From: Thunnus maccoyii
Lineage: Eukaryota; Chordata; Actinopteri; Scombriformes; Scombridae
Length of the DNA stretch: 64,000 nucleotides
Assembly: GCF_910596095.1 (NCBI RefSeq)
Contig: NC_056534.1
Coordinates: 6,444,490 to 6,508,489 of the forward strand
Reading direction: 5' to 3'
Below, piece after piece: positions 1-24,450 of this stretch (within the stretch, counting starts at the first letter, position 1; every line of letters begins with the position of its first letter). Position numbers and translations under genes: made by a program. Below the pieces are notes generated by a model that was given only the letters and a program-made list of their open reading frames with translations, did not search any database and was not told where the DNA came from.

Positions 1-3000
1 CCACAACTGCTTTCACTTTTTCTTTCTTTCTTTATCTCCCACCTTTCTTCTCGCCTCCGTCCTCACTTATTGAACTTGGTTATGGATCGTACCATGTGCC
101 ACAGAACAGAAGGTGGGGCCAGTTAGCAGTTAGCCAAAAAAAAAATTTAAAAAAAAAAAAAAATGCCCCAATTGCCTCCCACCTTCCTCACATCCTCTTC
201 CTGCTGACTTTAAGGACCTTTTAGGTGCTTTTCTCAGGACCGAAAGCTTCTTTGACTAATAGCGTCTTTAAAAAAAGAAATAATAATAAAAAAACTTGAT
301 ATACATGTTAATATATAAAAAAAGAACAAATAGTAAACATCTTTCCTCAAAAGTCAGGCCTCAAAAAGCATTTTTTTTTTTTTATAACACTGGTTCAAGA
401 ACAGGTTTGACGACGCCTCAGAAAGGCGGTATTTGGTTCTTCTTCTCTGGGGGTGTTTGGACGCTTCGTGCGGCGCCGTTTCCGTGTTTTTCACTCGAGA
501 GACGATTTAATGATGGACCTTTCACCTTAAGGGTGTGTGTGTGTGTATGTGTGGTAGTCAAAACATCTAAACCTGTGACAGTGACATTAAACAGTTCAAT
601 GCACACTTCTGGTGCCACGCTGGCTATAAAAGGTGCTTGAAAAAAACATCATTATAGGCCAAATATTCATATAAAAAAACAACAAATAAATGTCAGTTGT
701 GTCAAAAAAATGTCTAGTATTTAGAAAAAAATCTGTAATACGTCAAGTGTTTTTCTCTGGGTTTTAAAGTGTTAGTCTTCATGATTATCATGCTTTAAAA
801 AAAAAAAAAAAAAAGCTAAATATTTGATACGATATGTTTTTTCGCACCGGGGTTTTCATAGCAACAGTAACTATGTGTGAGAGTCCCGGCAGATATGCTA
901 ATTTAATGCACAGGAAATGACACATATTGAACGTGGAGGTAAGCAGCTCATCTTGTAACAGCAGATATCTTTCAAATTAAAACACTTTGATATTCAACCA
1001 GGATGACAGACTCGACACTGGAGGGTGTACTGCTGCCCCGTATCCTCCATACATTACTGCAGTATATATATACACAATCCAAACACACTCGATGTCACCG
1101 CCGTTTTTCACAAGTTTTGCCAAATCCATAAAGGTCAATCTACGCACAACAAATATCACCATATTGGATACGAGTCTGTTATTTGACCTGTTTGTTCATT
1201 TTTGCCAAAATGATGCCGTACAGAGAAAATTCAGCACTTTTCCAACTTGTGCGACTGAATATTTTCTTTCACCGACATACAGATTCATCCATTAGATGCA
1301 CTTTTCATGGTGTGTTGTCCTTAAACTGCCCTTCCTTAACTCCCACAGGCCTGTCGGTGCACAATTACATTTCTTAATAACCTGTGGTATGTCAGGTCAG
1401 GCCAGATTACCAGCTGTAGCTAGTTTTTCATAAAAAAAAATCATTCTAATGTAACCCGTGGGTGCAGTAATCGAGGTTAGTCATGTAAACGTCTTTAACC
1501 TCTTTGTCTGATTCATTCAGCTACTTCGTCTTGACTCCGTATTGCCCAAGTCCTTTTTGCTCTTGCGTCAAATACACACTTGAGTCTCGACTTGTCTACA
1601 CTTTAACAGGAGTAGTGCACAAACACAGTGAGTTATCTCACTTTGGTGTGGGGAAATAAACAGACTTTTGGTGCCTGTTTATAAAAAAAACAGTCCAGTT
1701 CTGTCATGACATCATCTTTAAAAAAGAAAAACAGATTCTTCCTGATTCTGTCGGGGTCTAACACATGAACTGTTCTCAGTTTGACTCTGTTGATTTGTAG
1801 AGTACACACTGAGTGGGCAAATCTATTGAACACACAGACTAAATAGTTACTTACTTTGCTTCCATAAAAGGAGATCAACCCTTTATTGATTGTCTGGGGA
1901 CTGATCATCTGATTAAAAAAATCTTTTCAACTCTTCAGGTCTGAGGACTAGAAAAAAAAAAAAGCTAATATCTGGTAAATTTGGGTGAATAATAAACTGT
2001 ATTTCTCAAATCACAGTGGCAAAGGGGATGAAATACCAGTGGTTGCTACTGGTATTTTGTACTAGCAGTGTGTTTTTATGTCATGCTACTGAATACATTT
2101 GTAAAACGATAGGAGAAAAAAAAAAAAAAGTTGAGCCCTGGTGGTGAACCTCACGCTGAAGAAGAACAAAAGCTCCTCTCCAGGTTTTAGCTGATGACTG
2201 TATTCAGCTGCATTGTGGAACCTGGAGGTCACATTTTTCTTTTTTTTCCTGCATTCTTGTTCTTTTTTTCTTTTTCTTTCTGAAAGCAGTTCTACCGTTC
2301 AATTATCAAAGTCAAATGTGACTTTCAGGGTTGTTTCTATGCCAACGTTCTGCTGTGATTTTCAATTATTTACCTGCTTTTCTTTTTAAAAACCTCACAC
2401 GTCCGAGGAACTTCGCCGGCGAACGAAACGACAAAACTTTCATCCGGGTTGCGGGGAAACTTTGCCTTTTCCCATCACTTCTAACCTGTGAATGCTTACG
2501 TGTGACGAACAACAACAGCCTTTTTTTCCAGGTCTGCTTTTGGTGTAATTCCCCTTTAATTCCCCACATTGCTCTGGTGTACTGTAGCTGATGCAGCTGA
2601 CAGCGCCCAAATGCGTATTAGCGTGTATGTGTGCTCACCGCAGTGATGGGTGAATGAATCGACCAAGCGTGTGTGAAAACATGCTGTCTGGCCTTGCTCT
2701 CTCTGTCTCTCTCTCTCTCTCTCTCTGCTGCAGCACACACATAAACTGTATGGCAGCTCAAACACACACACACACACACACACACACAGAGCTGTATTCC
2801 TTGCCTTGCACAAATGCCTGAATTAGCACCTTTGTCCATGCCAGGCGAGCACGCATCCAGCCAGCAGCGCGTGAGGAAAAAAAACTTGTGCTGCTAACAG
2901 GCATGACGGTGAATATTCTTATGGAAAAAAACGATTTAGACGTGCGCTGAAAATACAAGAACATCACTGCTGTATCCTCAAACACACACACACACATTAA

Positions 3001-4455
3001 CAGACACACACAAAAAGACACCTACTCACACACACACACACACAACTCCGAAGCTCACAAGCAGAAACTCGCTTTTGGATATTTCTTGACTTTCCTTCTG
3101 GTTTTTTTAAAAAAAAAAAGGGTGATAAACTATTATAAAATGAATTTCAGCTGTTTTTTCTCTCTTTTTTTTTTGCATTTTTTTAAATAAAAACCACCTC
3201 TCTTCTCTTTCAGATACGTACAAAAACGTAATTCGATTGTACTCATACCGCAGGAAATAACACAGTGCATTTACCACGCGCAAAGTCTTTGACAATCACC
3301 GGTAACAAGTTTTCTCTCCATCAGGAGCCTTGGCAAAAAAAAAAAGACGCACAAAAGGAAAAAATTAAGAATTTAAACACAGAAAAAGTAAACAAATGAA
3401 ATGGGGTTTTCATTTTAGGATCAAAACAGTAGGGGAGGATCATGGGAAAGGTTTTTTAGTTAATAAAATGTTAGTCCCAACACTCTTCCAGCCGATCAAA
3501 AAAATAAAAATTTCCTTTTTCCCCTCCCTCCTCCTCCTCCTCCTCCGACGATGACGACGTCAGTCAGCGTTTCTCTGACAGCTAGCGGGTCACTTTCCCA
3601 GCGTGCCGGCGAGGCTTTAAAGAGCAGGGTCGGTGGGGTCGGAGAGATCATAAACCATGCCCATATACATATTAATATTCATTTCAACCCCTGACCTCAT
3701 CAACCCCGCGCTCTCAGAGAAGCTTAAGAGAAATAAAGCGGAAACAAAACCGAACTCTTTTTTTTTTAAAAAAAAAAGGGCTTTGTACAATCTCACTCAA
3801 CCTCTCTCTACTTGACTTACGACAAACGCTGCGGTCCGGATGCTTCGCCACACATACATTCAATATCAAAAACAACAGTGTTACCGGAGTTTGGAGGAAG
3901 GAAATATCACTTTCTCCAAAACAGGTTTAACCCCTCCCACCCCCCCTCCCCCTCCCCCAGGGAATGTCTGTGATTGATTATGGTAAGAAAAAAAGGGTTT
4001 TAGTGACAGTTCACACTTTTAAAACATAGAAAAATAAAGGCTGAAACACTCTCTTGAAAGGTAGGAGCAGAGGGATGAGAAGGTGAGGGGGAGGGGGGGG
4101 TGGGTGGGGGGATTAATTGTCAACCTCCTCCCTCTGCCACCTTTCTGTTGTGTCCGTTCTATCTCTCTCCACTACAAGAGGAAGGAGGAACGACCCGAAA
4201 ATGAGGCATTCTGGGCCGTGGAGAGAGACAGAAAATGTGGACAAATGAAGGGACGAAAAGCAGAACAAACTGATCAAAAGGAGGTGTTAAAAGGAAGAAA
4301 CAGATCCCCGAACACATGACGGGGAGCAATGACAACTGTCAACCCTTCTCTACTCATCGCCCCCCCCCCCCCCACCCTCCCCCCAGAGAAACGCCATCCC
4401 TCCCTCCAGCCGCAAAGTCCATCTGTCCATTCATCTATCGGTCCGTTCAACTCAC
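1..4455 (-). other. nacc1 3' UTR and downstream DNA
   Basis: No exon-like coding sequence is visible. Immediately left of the nacc1 stop this should be 3' UTR. The first canonical AATAAA on the minus strand is at about 1887-1882 (TTTATT on the plus strand), which would give a 3' UTR of roughly 2.6 kb; human NACC1 also has a long 3' UTR. The stretch contains many A/T homopolymers and (CA)n or (CT)n tracts (about 2696-2725, 2761-2788, 3021-3042). The true transcript end was not determined. Confidence 0.45.
1882..1887 (-). terminator. Candidate nacc1 polyadenylation signal
   Basis: AATAAA on the minus strand, the first canonical hexamer I saw downstream of the nacc1 stop. An ATTAAA variant occurs nearer the stop (about 2554-2560). 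Neither is proven. Confidence 0.25.
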
Positions 4456-15258
<10,803 letters not shown>

Positions 15259-18200
15259 TTAGAGCAGTGGATAAACGGATGGAGGATAGAGGGAGGGATC
15301 ATTAAAAAGATATTTGGGGTAAAGAAATACACACTCTGAAGGGATGTTGGGGAAGTTTGTATGAAGAGAGAGGGGGGGAAGATGAGCAGGACAAGAGAAG
15401 AGGAAACAAAGTAAATAAAGGAGTGATGAAATAAGGATAACAGAGATGGACTGGAAGATGTCGTGGGAAAGACAGAAATGAAAGAGCAGGAGAGAGATTT
15501 AAAATAAAGGAACAGGGTAAGTGTATGATGATTAATAAATTAAAGTATTTGGTAAACAACTTTAATTCAAAACTCTGAAAATGAAAGAGAATTTCAGGCC
15601 ACCCACGACAGTTATATAAACAATCTTTCTATTTTTTTTTATTTTTTTTTTTACCTTGTTTCATTACATCTAATTCAGACTTAATAAACTGTTTGGTGGT
15701 TTTTGGCCTACTTTGTTATTTTCTCATTGCTCCTTCTCAGTCAAAACACAGTCGCTTGCATAACTCATCTATTTCACTCTTCTTCGTCACCATCCGACAA
15801 AGGAGCCTGTGATCAAAGAGGAGGAACTGTCAAACTTGCGGCGAAAAAAAACAAAAAAAAAAAAACAAGTTATTCATCCCTGCTTAATTTTTCTGCTTAA
15901 GAATGAACAGCCTTTATTTTTGTTTATGAATCAAATGCAAAATAGATGCATAGAACTGGTATTATAAAGTAGGACATTTTCGACTGTAGCGCGGGGTGTG
16001 ACGGAGCAGAAGTAAACAGATAAGAACTCAAAAAGGTGAGTCACTACTCTGGAAAAGAAAATACATTTTATACAAAGATCATGACCTCTAAGTGAAGGAT
16101 GGTGGAAACGCTTAGTGGACACATTAACAGTTCAGCAGCATTTGGCCTGTAGCTGGTAGTGAGCAGCTGATGTTCAACTCTGGCTACAACCCAAAAACAA
16201 GCCACTAATAGGAAACAATAAAATAGTGATTGTGACTTGTTCCTCCACTGGGAGGAAGAAGTGCAGACAGGACCTAGTGACCTAAACAGAAGCTACATCC
16301 CCTCACGTCCACGAGTCTTCCCGAACGCTGGGGAGAATGTACGCTCATGCGCTAGTAGAGGGTTAGAGGTCAAGGAAAGAAAGTGTGTCAACAGGAACTT
16401 CAATTTGATTTCCAAACACTCATCGCTCAAGTCAAACTAAAGGATCAAATTCTTGCCATTTACTTGGCTACAGCTGGGTGACATGGAAAGGTAAAAAAGA
16501 TAAAAAACAAACATGGTGATAAGGATGTTCCCCCAGTATGTGTTTAGGTAGATGAGATATGTAAAACTGTCAAGTTCATTGTTGTTCAAGGGTTGCAACT
16601 GTCCTGTTGACTGGGTTTCTATGGGATCATTAACAAAAACTTATGTTAACTACAGACTGTCTCAGTTAAATAACTTCCCCGCAATTCCTTTTAAAAAGTG
16701 ATACTGTTCAAGAAATTCTCCCTGTTCATTCTTAAAGCTCTAGTCTACAGTAAAAAACACTTTCACTGTCATAATGGTTGTATAAGTTCCTTCACTGGTG
16801 CAACTCTTTATTGATTAATCTAACAATTGTTTTCAAACAATACTTTAGTCTGTAAAATGGGTAAAATTGCTGTTTTAAGTCCCAAGAGCTATATTCCACA
16901 TGAACAAAAAGCAGAAAAAGTACATATCTTATTAAAATTGTAGCCAATTACTTAACTATTGCTCAATTAAATCAATTGTCTACTGATTTCAGCGCTATGA
17001 ACCACAATACAAACATAAAAACTCTATATTAAGCTACAAAACCTGTAGAGTGTTTAATTCTATGTTTAATTTTTGGCAAAAAAACTGCATTCGCACTTGA
17101 ATAATACATGTCTCCCACTTCATTTTAAGTTTGGGTCGCTGGAGAATTTAGAAAAACAACAGGAAAAAAAAAAGGCACCACACCATAAATCCATCACCTC
17201 TGGACTGCATGACTCAACAGCAACAGCAACTTTCAGCTGCACTCAAGTCATTCTGGGAGAAATCAGATTCTGTAAATTAATTAATTTATGTAGCCGAGGC
17301 ACACAATAAAATCGTATTATTTCACAATTCAGACAAAGAACTACATACTTGCAATGCAATATGTTAAATAATAAACATTGATGTATCGCCCCAGAACTAT
17401 ATTTGGGTGTTCAGCTGTTCAGCGTTTGGCAACAGGAAGACTGATCAAGTCTTGCAGCCATCTGAGACTAAATCCATCCTTCAGAATAAGATTTGTCAAT
17501 CTGTACAGTTGCAGTTTCTACAATTACCAAATTTTGACCTTGTTAAACATAACTGACTGGCTCTTTCCACTATCTCTTTGGGGTCTTGGACAACTTCCCA
17601 CTCTGGGCCACACAGTCAGTCACCCCCCCTTCTCAATAGGAGGGTAGACCCAACCAACCATCAGGTTCAGCTTGAAATAGTTTGAATGGGAGGACTCCCT
17701 CCACAACTGAAAAATGTAAACACAATCCACTATTCCAAAAAAAAAAACTTTGATTACAGCACAATTACAGAAACCCTATCCAATCATTCTTCAACTATAA
17801 CACCTTCTGAAACTGACCTCACTAAATATGGACCCAGGAGAGAAATACCTTGCATTTACAACACCGAGAAAATTACTAGTTTGAATCCCTGCACCGATCA
17901 CACACACTCCCAGTTCAGCAATCACCACACAGATGTTCTTGAGTGAGGCATTTCCCGGGAAAAACATTAAAAAGTCATACACAGGTTGCACAGAGGGGGC
18001 TGAACTCAATCCCACCAGCGCAGACACCCAGGATTGGATTCTAGGTAGCGATACCACCAGCTTAAAGGGATATACAGATCCAAGTCGGTGTACTTGTTGG
18101 CCTGCACGGAGAGGGAGATAGTGCGAACCTAACACGTGATAAGATTCCCTCTGTGAAGCTCCTCACTCACAAGAGACTGACGGAGGTAGCACATGGCAGG

Positions 18201-18260
18201 CTGGACCCCTGGGCAACTGTGGTATTAGCACTGAAAAGCACTGCTTTGCAAGAGAATTGG

Positions 18261-18581
18261 ATTAGAGCTGCAACCGGTGATTATTTTCAATCTCGATTAA
18301 TCGTTTGTTCTAAAAATAACAAGTGAAAAACGTCCGTCACTGTTTCCTAAAATCCAAGGTGACATCTTCAGGTTACTGGGATTGTTAGACCGACAATCCA
18401 AAACCAGAAGATACTGATTTAACTATCACATAAGACTGAAAAAAACAACAAATACTTGCAAATGACTGGCTGGAACTGGGGGAATGGTTGACATTTTTGC
18501 TTTAAAAATGACAGACACTTAATCAATTATCAAAATAATTTATGGTTATTTTTCTTTCCATTGACTTATCAGTGCAACTCC
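18261..18581 (+). repeat. Teleost 'GCTGCAAC...CGATTAATCG' repeat (copy B)
   Basis: Begins ATTAGAGCTGCAACCGGTGA with CTCGATTAATCG close behind, and ends in AATCAATTATCAAAATAATT and CTTATCAGTGCAACTC. The two ends are near inverted complements (GCTGCAAC / GTGCAACTC), so the element is a hairpin-type non-autonomous repeat. About 320 bp. Confidence 0.75.
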
Positions 18582-19479
18582 GAGTTAGACATTCCAAATA
18601 AAAGATAAAAAGGGGACAAACTAAACTTCACATGAACTTCATAAAAACTTATTTTGTCTGGGGTTTAGGGGTGTTTTTTCCTTTTTTTCTCCTTTGAATA
18701 ACTGGCTAGATGTAGACAACTTGACCATACGGTGCAGCTATAATTAAGTTAAGGTAAAAGCTGCCATTTTATTCCATTGAAGAGGCAGCAATGTGTATCC
18801 TGAATCAGCTGAGCGTTGTGCAGTGCAGCGATACCTTGAACCTTTTGTGGATCTGTAGTCGGTGGAAACAGCTTTAACTTTAACTGAACAACTAGGCATG
18901 GCACCTCTTGACAATGTCTCTGGTTGTAAAACCTTACTTTACAACCTCACATTCAGTATACAACAAAAAAAACCCCCACTCATGTTCTAGTGGGTGTTGA
19001 ATGTCCTTCTGGGGGAAACTCTCGGGAGGGGGGGAAGTGAGGTTGACAAAACAAGTAAATTACAACTGTAGTAACACCTGGGATGCACTAACTACCCTTA
19101 AATTTTAAAAACAGTTGAAGAGGGCTCCTTGGCCGACAGTATAAGATAGCGGTTGTACAGGGAAGCTACCGGGTCTGAGGGTGAAGCAGGGTGTTGTAGC
19201 TTGCGTGCTCAGCAAAGCCTCCTTGGATAAATAAAAAAAAAAACGTGGGCTCCCGCTCTTACACCTACATAAGGGCAGCACTGAGAATACAAGACCATCA
19301 GCATTTCATCATGATTCATTTTTAAGTTTATAGCTACTAATTAATTTTGATAGATACAGGCAGAGTAAGTCATTGGGCTAAGAGGAGTAAAAACCTGTCT
19401 ATTTACAGCTCCAGTACTGCACATTACATCGAAAGTGTTTTAGTTTTTAAAAATTACACCGTAAAGGTTAAAATAACAA

Positions 19480-20130
19480 CCTTACATCTCCGTCTGGCAC
19501 ATCAGTCGGAATAAGATAATTAAAGATTGCCAAAATGCTAATATTCTATGTGTATTGATTGGGTAAACTGCTATTACAATATTATTATGCCTAATTAATT
19601 GGGCAGCCATATTCTGGACAAAAACAATTAAGATAACAGGCTGTTTATTGGATTGGGAGCACTTTGTACAATTTGATCCGAATAGCATTCCCATCATATC
19701 AAAACACTATTAGCTCCCGAGTGGATAAATTACAGTTGCTAGTTTTTTTTTTTTTCTTCCCTACTTATTGCAATAAAATGAAACAGTTCAAATTAGTAAG
19801 AAGTCAGTATTTGCTGGCCGTTGTACCTCGACACATTACTGCGCCGTGACAGTTTGTGTCGATGCAAAGAAATCAATATGCATTACATTCATGTAATTAT
19901 AATTCAACCGAAGTGGCCGAGAGTGATATTTTCTCCTTCCATTTTGGGCCTCATCCAGGAATTGTTTACATTCATTAGTCCTATTTTAATTAGTATATAA
20001 TGGTCTTAATGGTAATGTGGGTATCCGTGTCATAAAAATGGGTTACAGCGCCTATTAATTACCGATCGAGCAGCAGGATTTGAGATTGAAATATACTGGT
20101 TTTGACCCCTGGACTGGCTTGAGAAACTGA
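19480..20130. promoter_or_regulatory. Candidate non-coding regulatory block
   Basis: A repeat-poor, complex AT-rich stretch with dense homeodomain-type cores (CCTAATTAATTGG, TTTTAATTAG, ATTAATTACC), an octamer-like ATATGCAT and no open frame. This texture resembles conserved developmental enhancers, and it sits in the long 5' intron of nacc1. Conservation could not be tested, so this is inference only. Confidence 0.25.
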
Positions 20131-21289
20131 AAATGTATGAACTAAGCGGGCTGCTCCCTAATATTTGCCCTTTCTGTGGCCTTGAGTGAGAAACTGAACA
20201 GACAAGTGTCCCAGCGGAGCCTCTCAGCAACCAATAGTGGATGCCTGTGGTTGTTTCCAGGTGTAAATATGTGCAATCATATGAATAATAAGCAGGCAGT
20301 TGCTAAGACAAAGCACTCATGTGAAGAAAAATGCCTAAACGCAGCAATCACACGGAAATGTAGCAACACATAAAACTGTGATGTTTTGCTTATATTACTC
20401 AGCAAAACACTAAGATTTCGTGATAAAACTGTCATATTGAAACCAGAAGCTAACTTTTTTTTTTCCCCTTCCACGAGTGTGAACTGCGTGCTTGATTTGA
20501 TTTCAACACACTGGGGAGTATTGAGATGTCATCCAAGGACATCCTCCTAGCCACCTTTTCCTCTTCACAGGTCAGAAAGGTCACAACAACTTCCAGGAAA
20601 CATAAAAGGGGAGTTAATTCACACCACTTGACCCTTGCCCTGCAGTCCCCATGTGCCCCATTATAAGCTCTGACTTCATGCTTAACGGTGTGTGTGCGCG
20701 TGTGTGTCTCTCTCTCTCTCTCCGTGTGTGTGTGTGCATGTGTGTGCGTGTCAAAGTATGCACAACAACTTTTAAATTCATCTCCAGTGCCACAAACTCT
20801 GTTTTACTTTTATACAGACTAAACCACATGCTCCAGCTAACATCCACATACCTAAAAAAAAGTAACTTGATCACTGCAGTCAACTTGCTGGCATAAAATC
20901 AAACACAAGTATTTGAGTCAACACCGTGATATCCACGTCAATCACCACTTAATCATATTCAGTTTCCTGGTTTTGTGGAGGTTAAAGGTGGCCTGTTAGC
21001 AAGTAGCAAGCTAAAGCTAAGGCTAACGTTGACATTAGTAAAACACTTCACCTATGCGTACAAATCGTAAAGATGCCCATAAATCACATTTACACAATTC
21101 AAGCCTTGGGTGGCCATTAGTTTAAAGGCATTTAAGGCTGAAAACGGTGTATTTACCGATACTCGCGGGTAGACAGGCACCAAAAATGTGGCTATAGTGT
21201 AGCCTCCCTTGAGCACGACTAGAACTGAAACTTCAAAACCGAAATATTATTTATACACATCAATTATACATCAATTAATCTCACATGAA

Positions 21290-22720
21290 AGTCTAGCAGA
21301 GCCGATGTCTCGCCGGTGGACGCCTCGGGAGAGAATACAACCCGCCACTAGCGGGGCAGCAAGGCAGTCAGAGCGGGCAGGGAGCTCTCGGTGCCCCGCC
21401 GTGTGCCAGCCTCGATGCCCGGTAGGATTTGGGAGTCCTCGGCTGGCCCGGGCCGGTGTGTGCGGAGGGAGGGAGGGGGGCAGCAGCAGCAGCAGCGGAA
21501 AAGGGACACAAAAAAGAGAGCTCCTCTCCTTTATTTTGTATATCAGCCCCCACCTCAACATATACGTTTATCATCCGAGGAACGGGGCGCACAAAATTTG
21601 CCACAAAAATAGTCGAGGGGATTAAATTTTCAGCAGTCTCCCCTCTTTCCGTGCCAACGCGGTGTGATGTCCGTTAACACCGAGTTCCCTCCTCCTCCTC
21701 CGGCCGAATGGCAGCTACCGATATGGGACAGACACGCGTTGTTCCCCTCCAAAATGTCGCTTATGATATATCACAGCGGATAAATTATTTAATCAATCCC
21801 CACACCGAAGGGGAACTCAGGACGCCACACAGCTAGGCTACGTGCACTTCACTAACTCCGATCTTTTTGTGTTAACGTATTTTTTTTTTTACCGGAGAGG
21901 TGAGGGGGGTCTATAGCGGAGGGCGATCCTGGCACTCCATCTTTAGCCGACATCAACAGGTCATCCCGGGACACAATGCGCTGCAACTGTGGGCGAGACA
22001 GACGGATGGATCCGGCATGGCGAGAGGGGAGAGGAGAGGAGGGGAAAAGGAAAGGAAAGTAGGGGGTTGGCTGAAAAATCTTAACCCGTTTACCGACAGG
22101 ACTGTGATATTAGGCGAACCAACGCGTTTCAAATGCAGCATGTTAACAGGAGAGGAGGAGAGGAGGAAAAAAAAGGCAGCACCCCTTCCCCAAACAGCAA
22201 GTAGTTTTTAAGAAAGTTGAGGAATGCGGGAGAAAGAGGAGCGGAGGACTCATCAAGTCACTCACCGATGGACAGGGGGGGGGGCAGCCCGTGGCGATCA
22301 GTGAAGCCGGTGAAGTGGTTAAAGTTTGTCTGTCCACATGAGCCCATCCCCCATAGTAGCTAGCACAACTTTACCACCCCCCCCCCCCCCCCCCTTTAAA
22401 AAAAAAACAATTAAAAAAAACAATAGCTTAACCCCCCACTTCAACACACCGCCGCAGACCATAAACCACCCTTCCAACCAAATTCACTCAGCCGAATTGA
22501 AGAAGCCACCCGACCACAAACACACACACAGTTCGGAGCTCGGGACAACTAAACCGACCCGTCTCGCCGGCCGAGTCCGAACCGTTGTCCTCGTTGACCC
22601 GCCGTGTTCAACTCACCCCCTCGGCTGTGTTCCGCTGGAAAGTGTTTCAATGGAGGAGCAGCAGCACAGAAGAAGCGGTCTAGTGTCTCCCTCCGCCTCG
22701 CTACAGGCAGCCATTCATTG
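21290..22720 (-). promoter_or_regulatory. nacc1: GC-rich promoter region with candidate nacc1 non-coding first exon
   Basis: The region is far richer in G+C and CpG than its surroundings. On the minus strand, CATCG|GTGAGT at 22266/22265 is a near-consensus donor, so an untranslated exon ending at 22266 and splicing to the acceptor at 15226 is plausible. A weaker donor CTCCG|GTAAAA lies at about 21893. Transcription start and exon extent are not determined. Confidence 0.4.
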
Positions 22721-22968
22721 TGACTGTAAAATGCTGTGAACCAGCAGCCGGAGCACGCACACAATCATGCATACACATACATACTTACAAGTGCGCGCGC
22801 GTGGGCACGCACTCACACACATACACACACACACACACACATACACACATACGAGCGAGGAGAGGAGCGCAGAGCTATCGAGGAGGGGGACGCAGAGGAG
22901 CAGAGCGGGGATTTTTTTTTTTTAACTCTCCCAGGGGTTGCAGACAGATCGCAGAGCTACCGATCGGC

Positions 22969-23142
22969 AGACAGACAGACAGGTAGACAGACAGACAAGT
23001 AAACAGACAGACAGACAGGTAGACAGACAGACAGACAGGTAGACAGACAGACAAGTAAACAGACAGACAGGTAGAAAGACAGACAGATATATAGCTAGAC
23101 AGACAGACAGACAGGTGGGCAGACAGACAGACAGGTAGGCAG
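22969..23142. repeat. (CAGA)n / (TAGACAGA)n tetranucleotide microsatellite
   Basis: About 174 bp of imperfect CAGACAGA units interrupted by GTAGAC and GTAAAC variants. In reverse it reads as a Leu-Ser-Val-Cys repeat frame, which is only an artefact of the repeat. Confidence 0.95.
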
Positions 23143-23576
23143 TCTGCATTGTCTCATTACTTTTGCCACTGTGACGAATTAACACCTTATATTACTCATT
23201 CATTACTTCACCTATATAACATATACACATAGGCTATATAACTACATCTACCAGAACCATTACTTCACATATTTTGCACAACTTTTTTATTTTTACAATC
23301 CACAAGTCAGGTCATGTATATAGCTTAAGTATTATCATGTTTATAATGTATATAATGTATATAGATTATTATTATTTTGCTATGTTTATTACTCATAATC
23401 TTATCTGTTTCCTTGTTTCCTACACAGCTGTAACATTCCTCTCTCTCTTTATACATACGTATATATATATATATATATATAGCCTAATCCAAAATTATTA
23501 TCCTATATTGAAAAATATAAAGGCATACCTACTCAACATACCTACTTGACAAAACTTGATAAAAAAAAAGAAGTCA

Positions 23577-23614
23577 GTCCAGTCTAGTCTAGTCTAGTCT
23601 AGTCTAGTCAGTCT
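23577..23614. repeat. (AGTCT)n pentanucleotide repeat
   Basis: About seven perfect tandem AGTCT units flanked by AGTCAGTC. Confidence 0.95.
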
Positions 23615-24089
23615 AACTTAAGCCGAAACAAAAGGTGAGTTTACCTGAGCGTTTATTAAAACACACTTCATAAAATCCACGTCACCAAAGCCTTTAATGA
23701 TCAGGTTGAAGGTAAATGAGGCTATAGTAAGCTCTCCACCTTCACAGTCGGTTTGTTTTCCTCAGCATTACTAAAAATAACTTGGCACAGACACAATAAT
23801 TTGGATGAGTAATGGCAGGGAATGTGAGTTTATATACACGTGGATTGCGATTTTTATCTAGTCAAAACAGTGGTAAAATACCTGCTTTTGGTGTTGTAAA
23901 AATATATATATTTTTGCAGTTTTCTTTTTTTTTCATTAGTAGTTTTCATTTAGCCTATATTTTATTTTATATGAATTTTAAACCTAGCTTAGAATAAGCT
24001 TAGAAATGCTGTTTTTGTGGGGATATACTATGTTATGTAACGAGTAATATAGAAGTAATGAGATTACATTTGAAAGAGTAACGGATTAC

Positions 24090-24450
24090 ACGTTTGAGCC
24101 CACGCGGCGCTGCAGGCAGGTAGACAGGCAGCGTCCCCAGCCGACCCGACTGTCTGAGCCCCACCCACCAGTCCACCCACTCAACCCACTCCCCTCACAC
24201 ACTCACCGGGGTGTCTTCTCCCTTGGTTGGTGGGAACCGACTCCCTCCTGCCCGACACCGCGCAGACCGTGAAGCCCGGGGCCGCCGGTTCGATTCCGCC
24301 TGATTGTGATAGTGTGCGTCTAGACTCCGGGCAGGTGAGCCCTCCGGGGCCTCGAGCCGCTGCGCACAGTGAATACTAAACAGGATGAGACTGCATTCAG
24401 GCACGGCACTGCGCTCCCCGCGCTCTCTCTCCCTGTCATGCCAAATACTA
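24090..24450 (-). promoter_or_regulatory. Second GC-rich patch, possible alternative nacc1 first exon
   Basis: A CpG-rich patch whose minus strand contains CCCCG|GTGAGTG at 24207/24206, a strong donor. It could be the end of an alternative untranslated first exon of nacc1. No transcript evidence is available. Confidence 0.25.

Noticed and set aside
22969-23142. Regular repeats with spacer-like interruptions resembling a CRISPR array.
   Set aside because: Units are 4-8 bp microsatellite repeats, the spacers are not unique, and this is a vertebrate genome.
24200-24310. A tRNA-like B box (CCGGTTCGATTCCG) suggesting a tRNA gene.
   Set aside because: No matching A box, the T-stem has a mismatch, and the implied acceptor stem does not pair. 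Treated as chance in a GC-rich patch.
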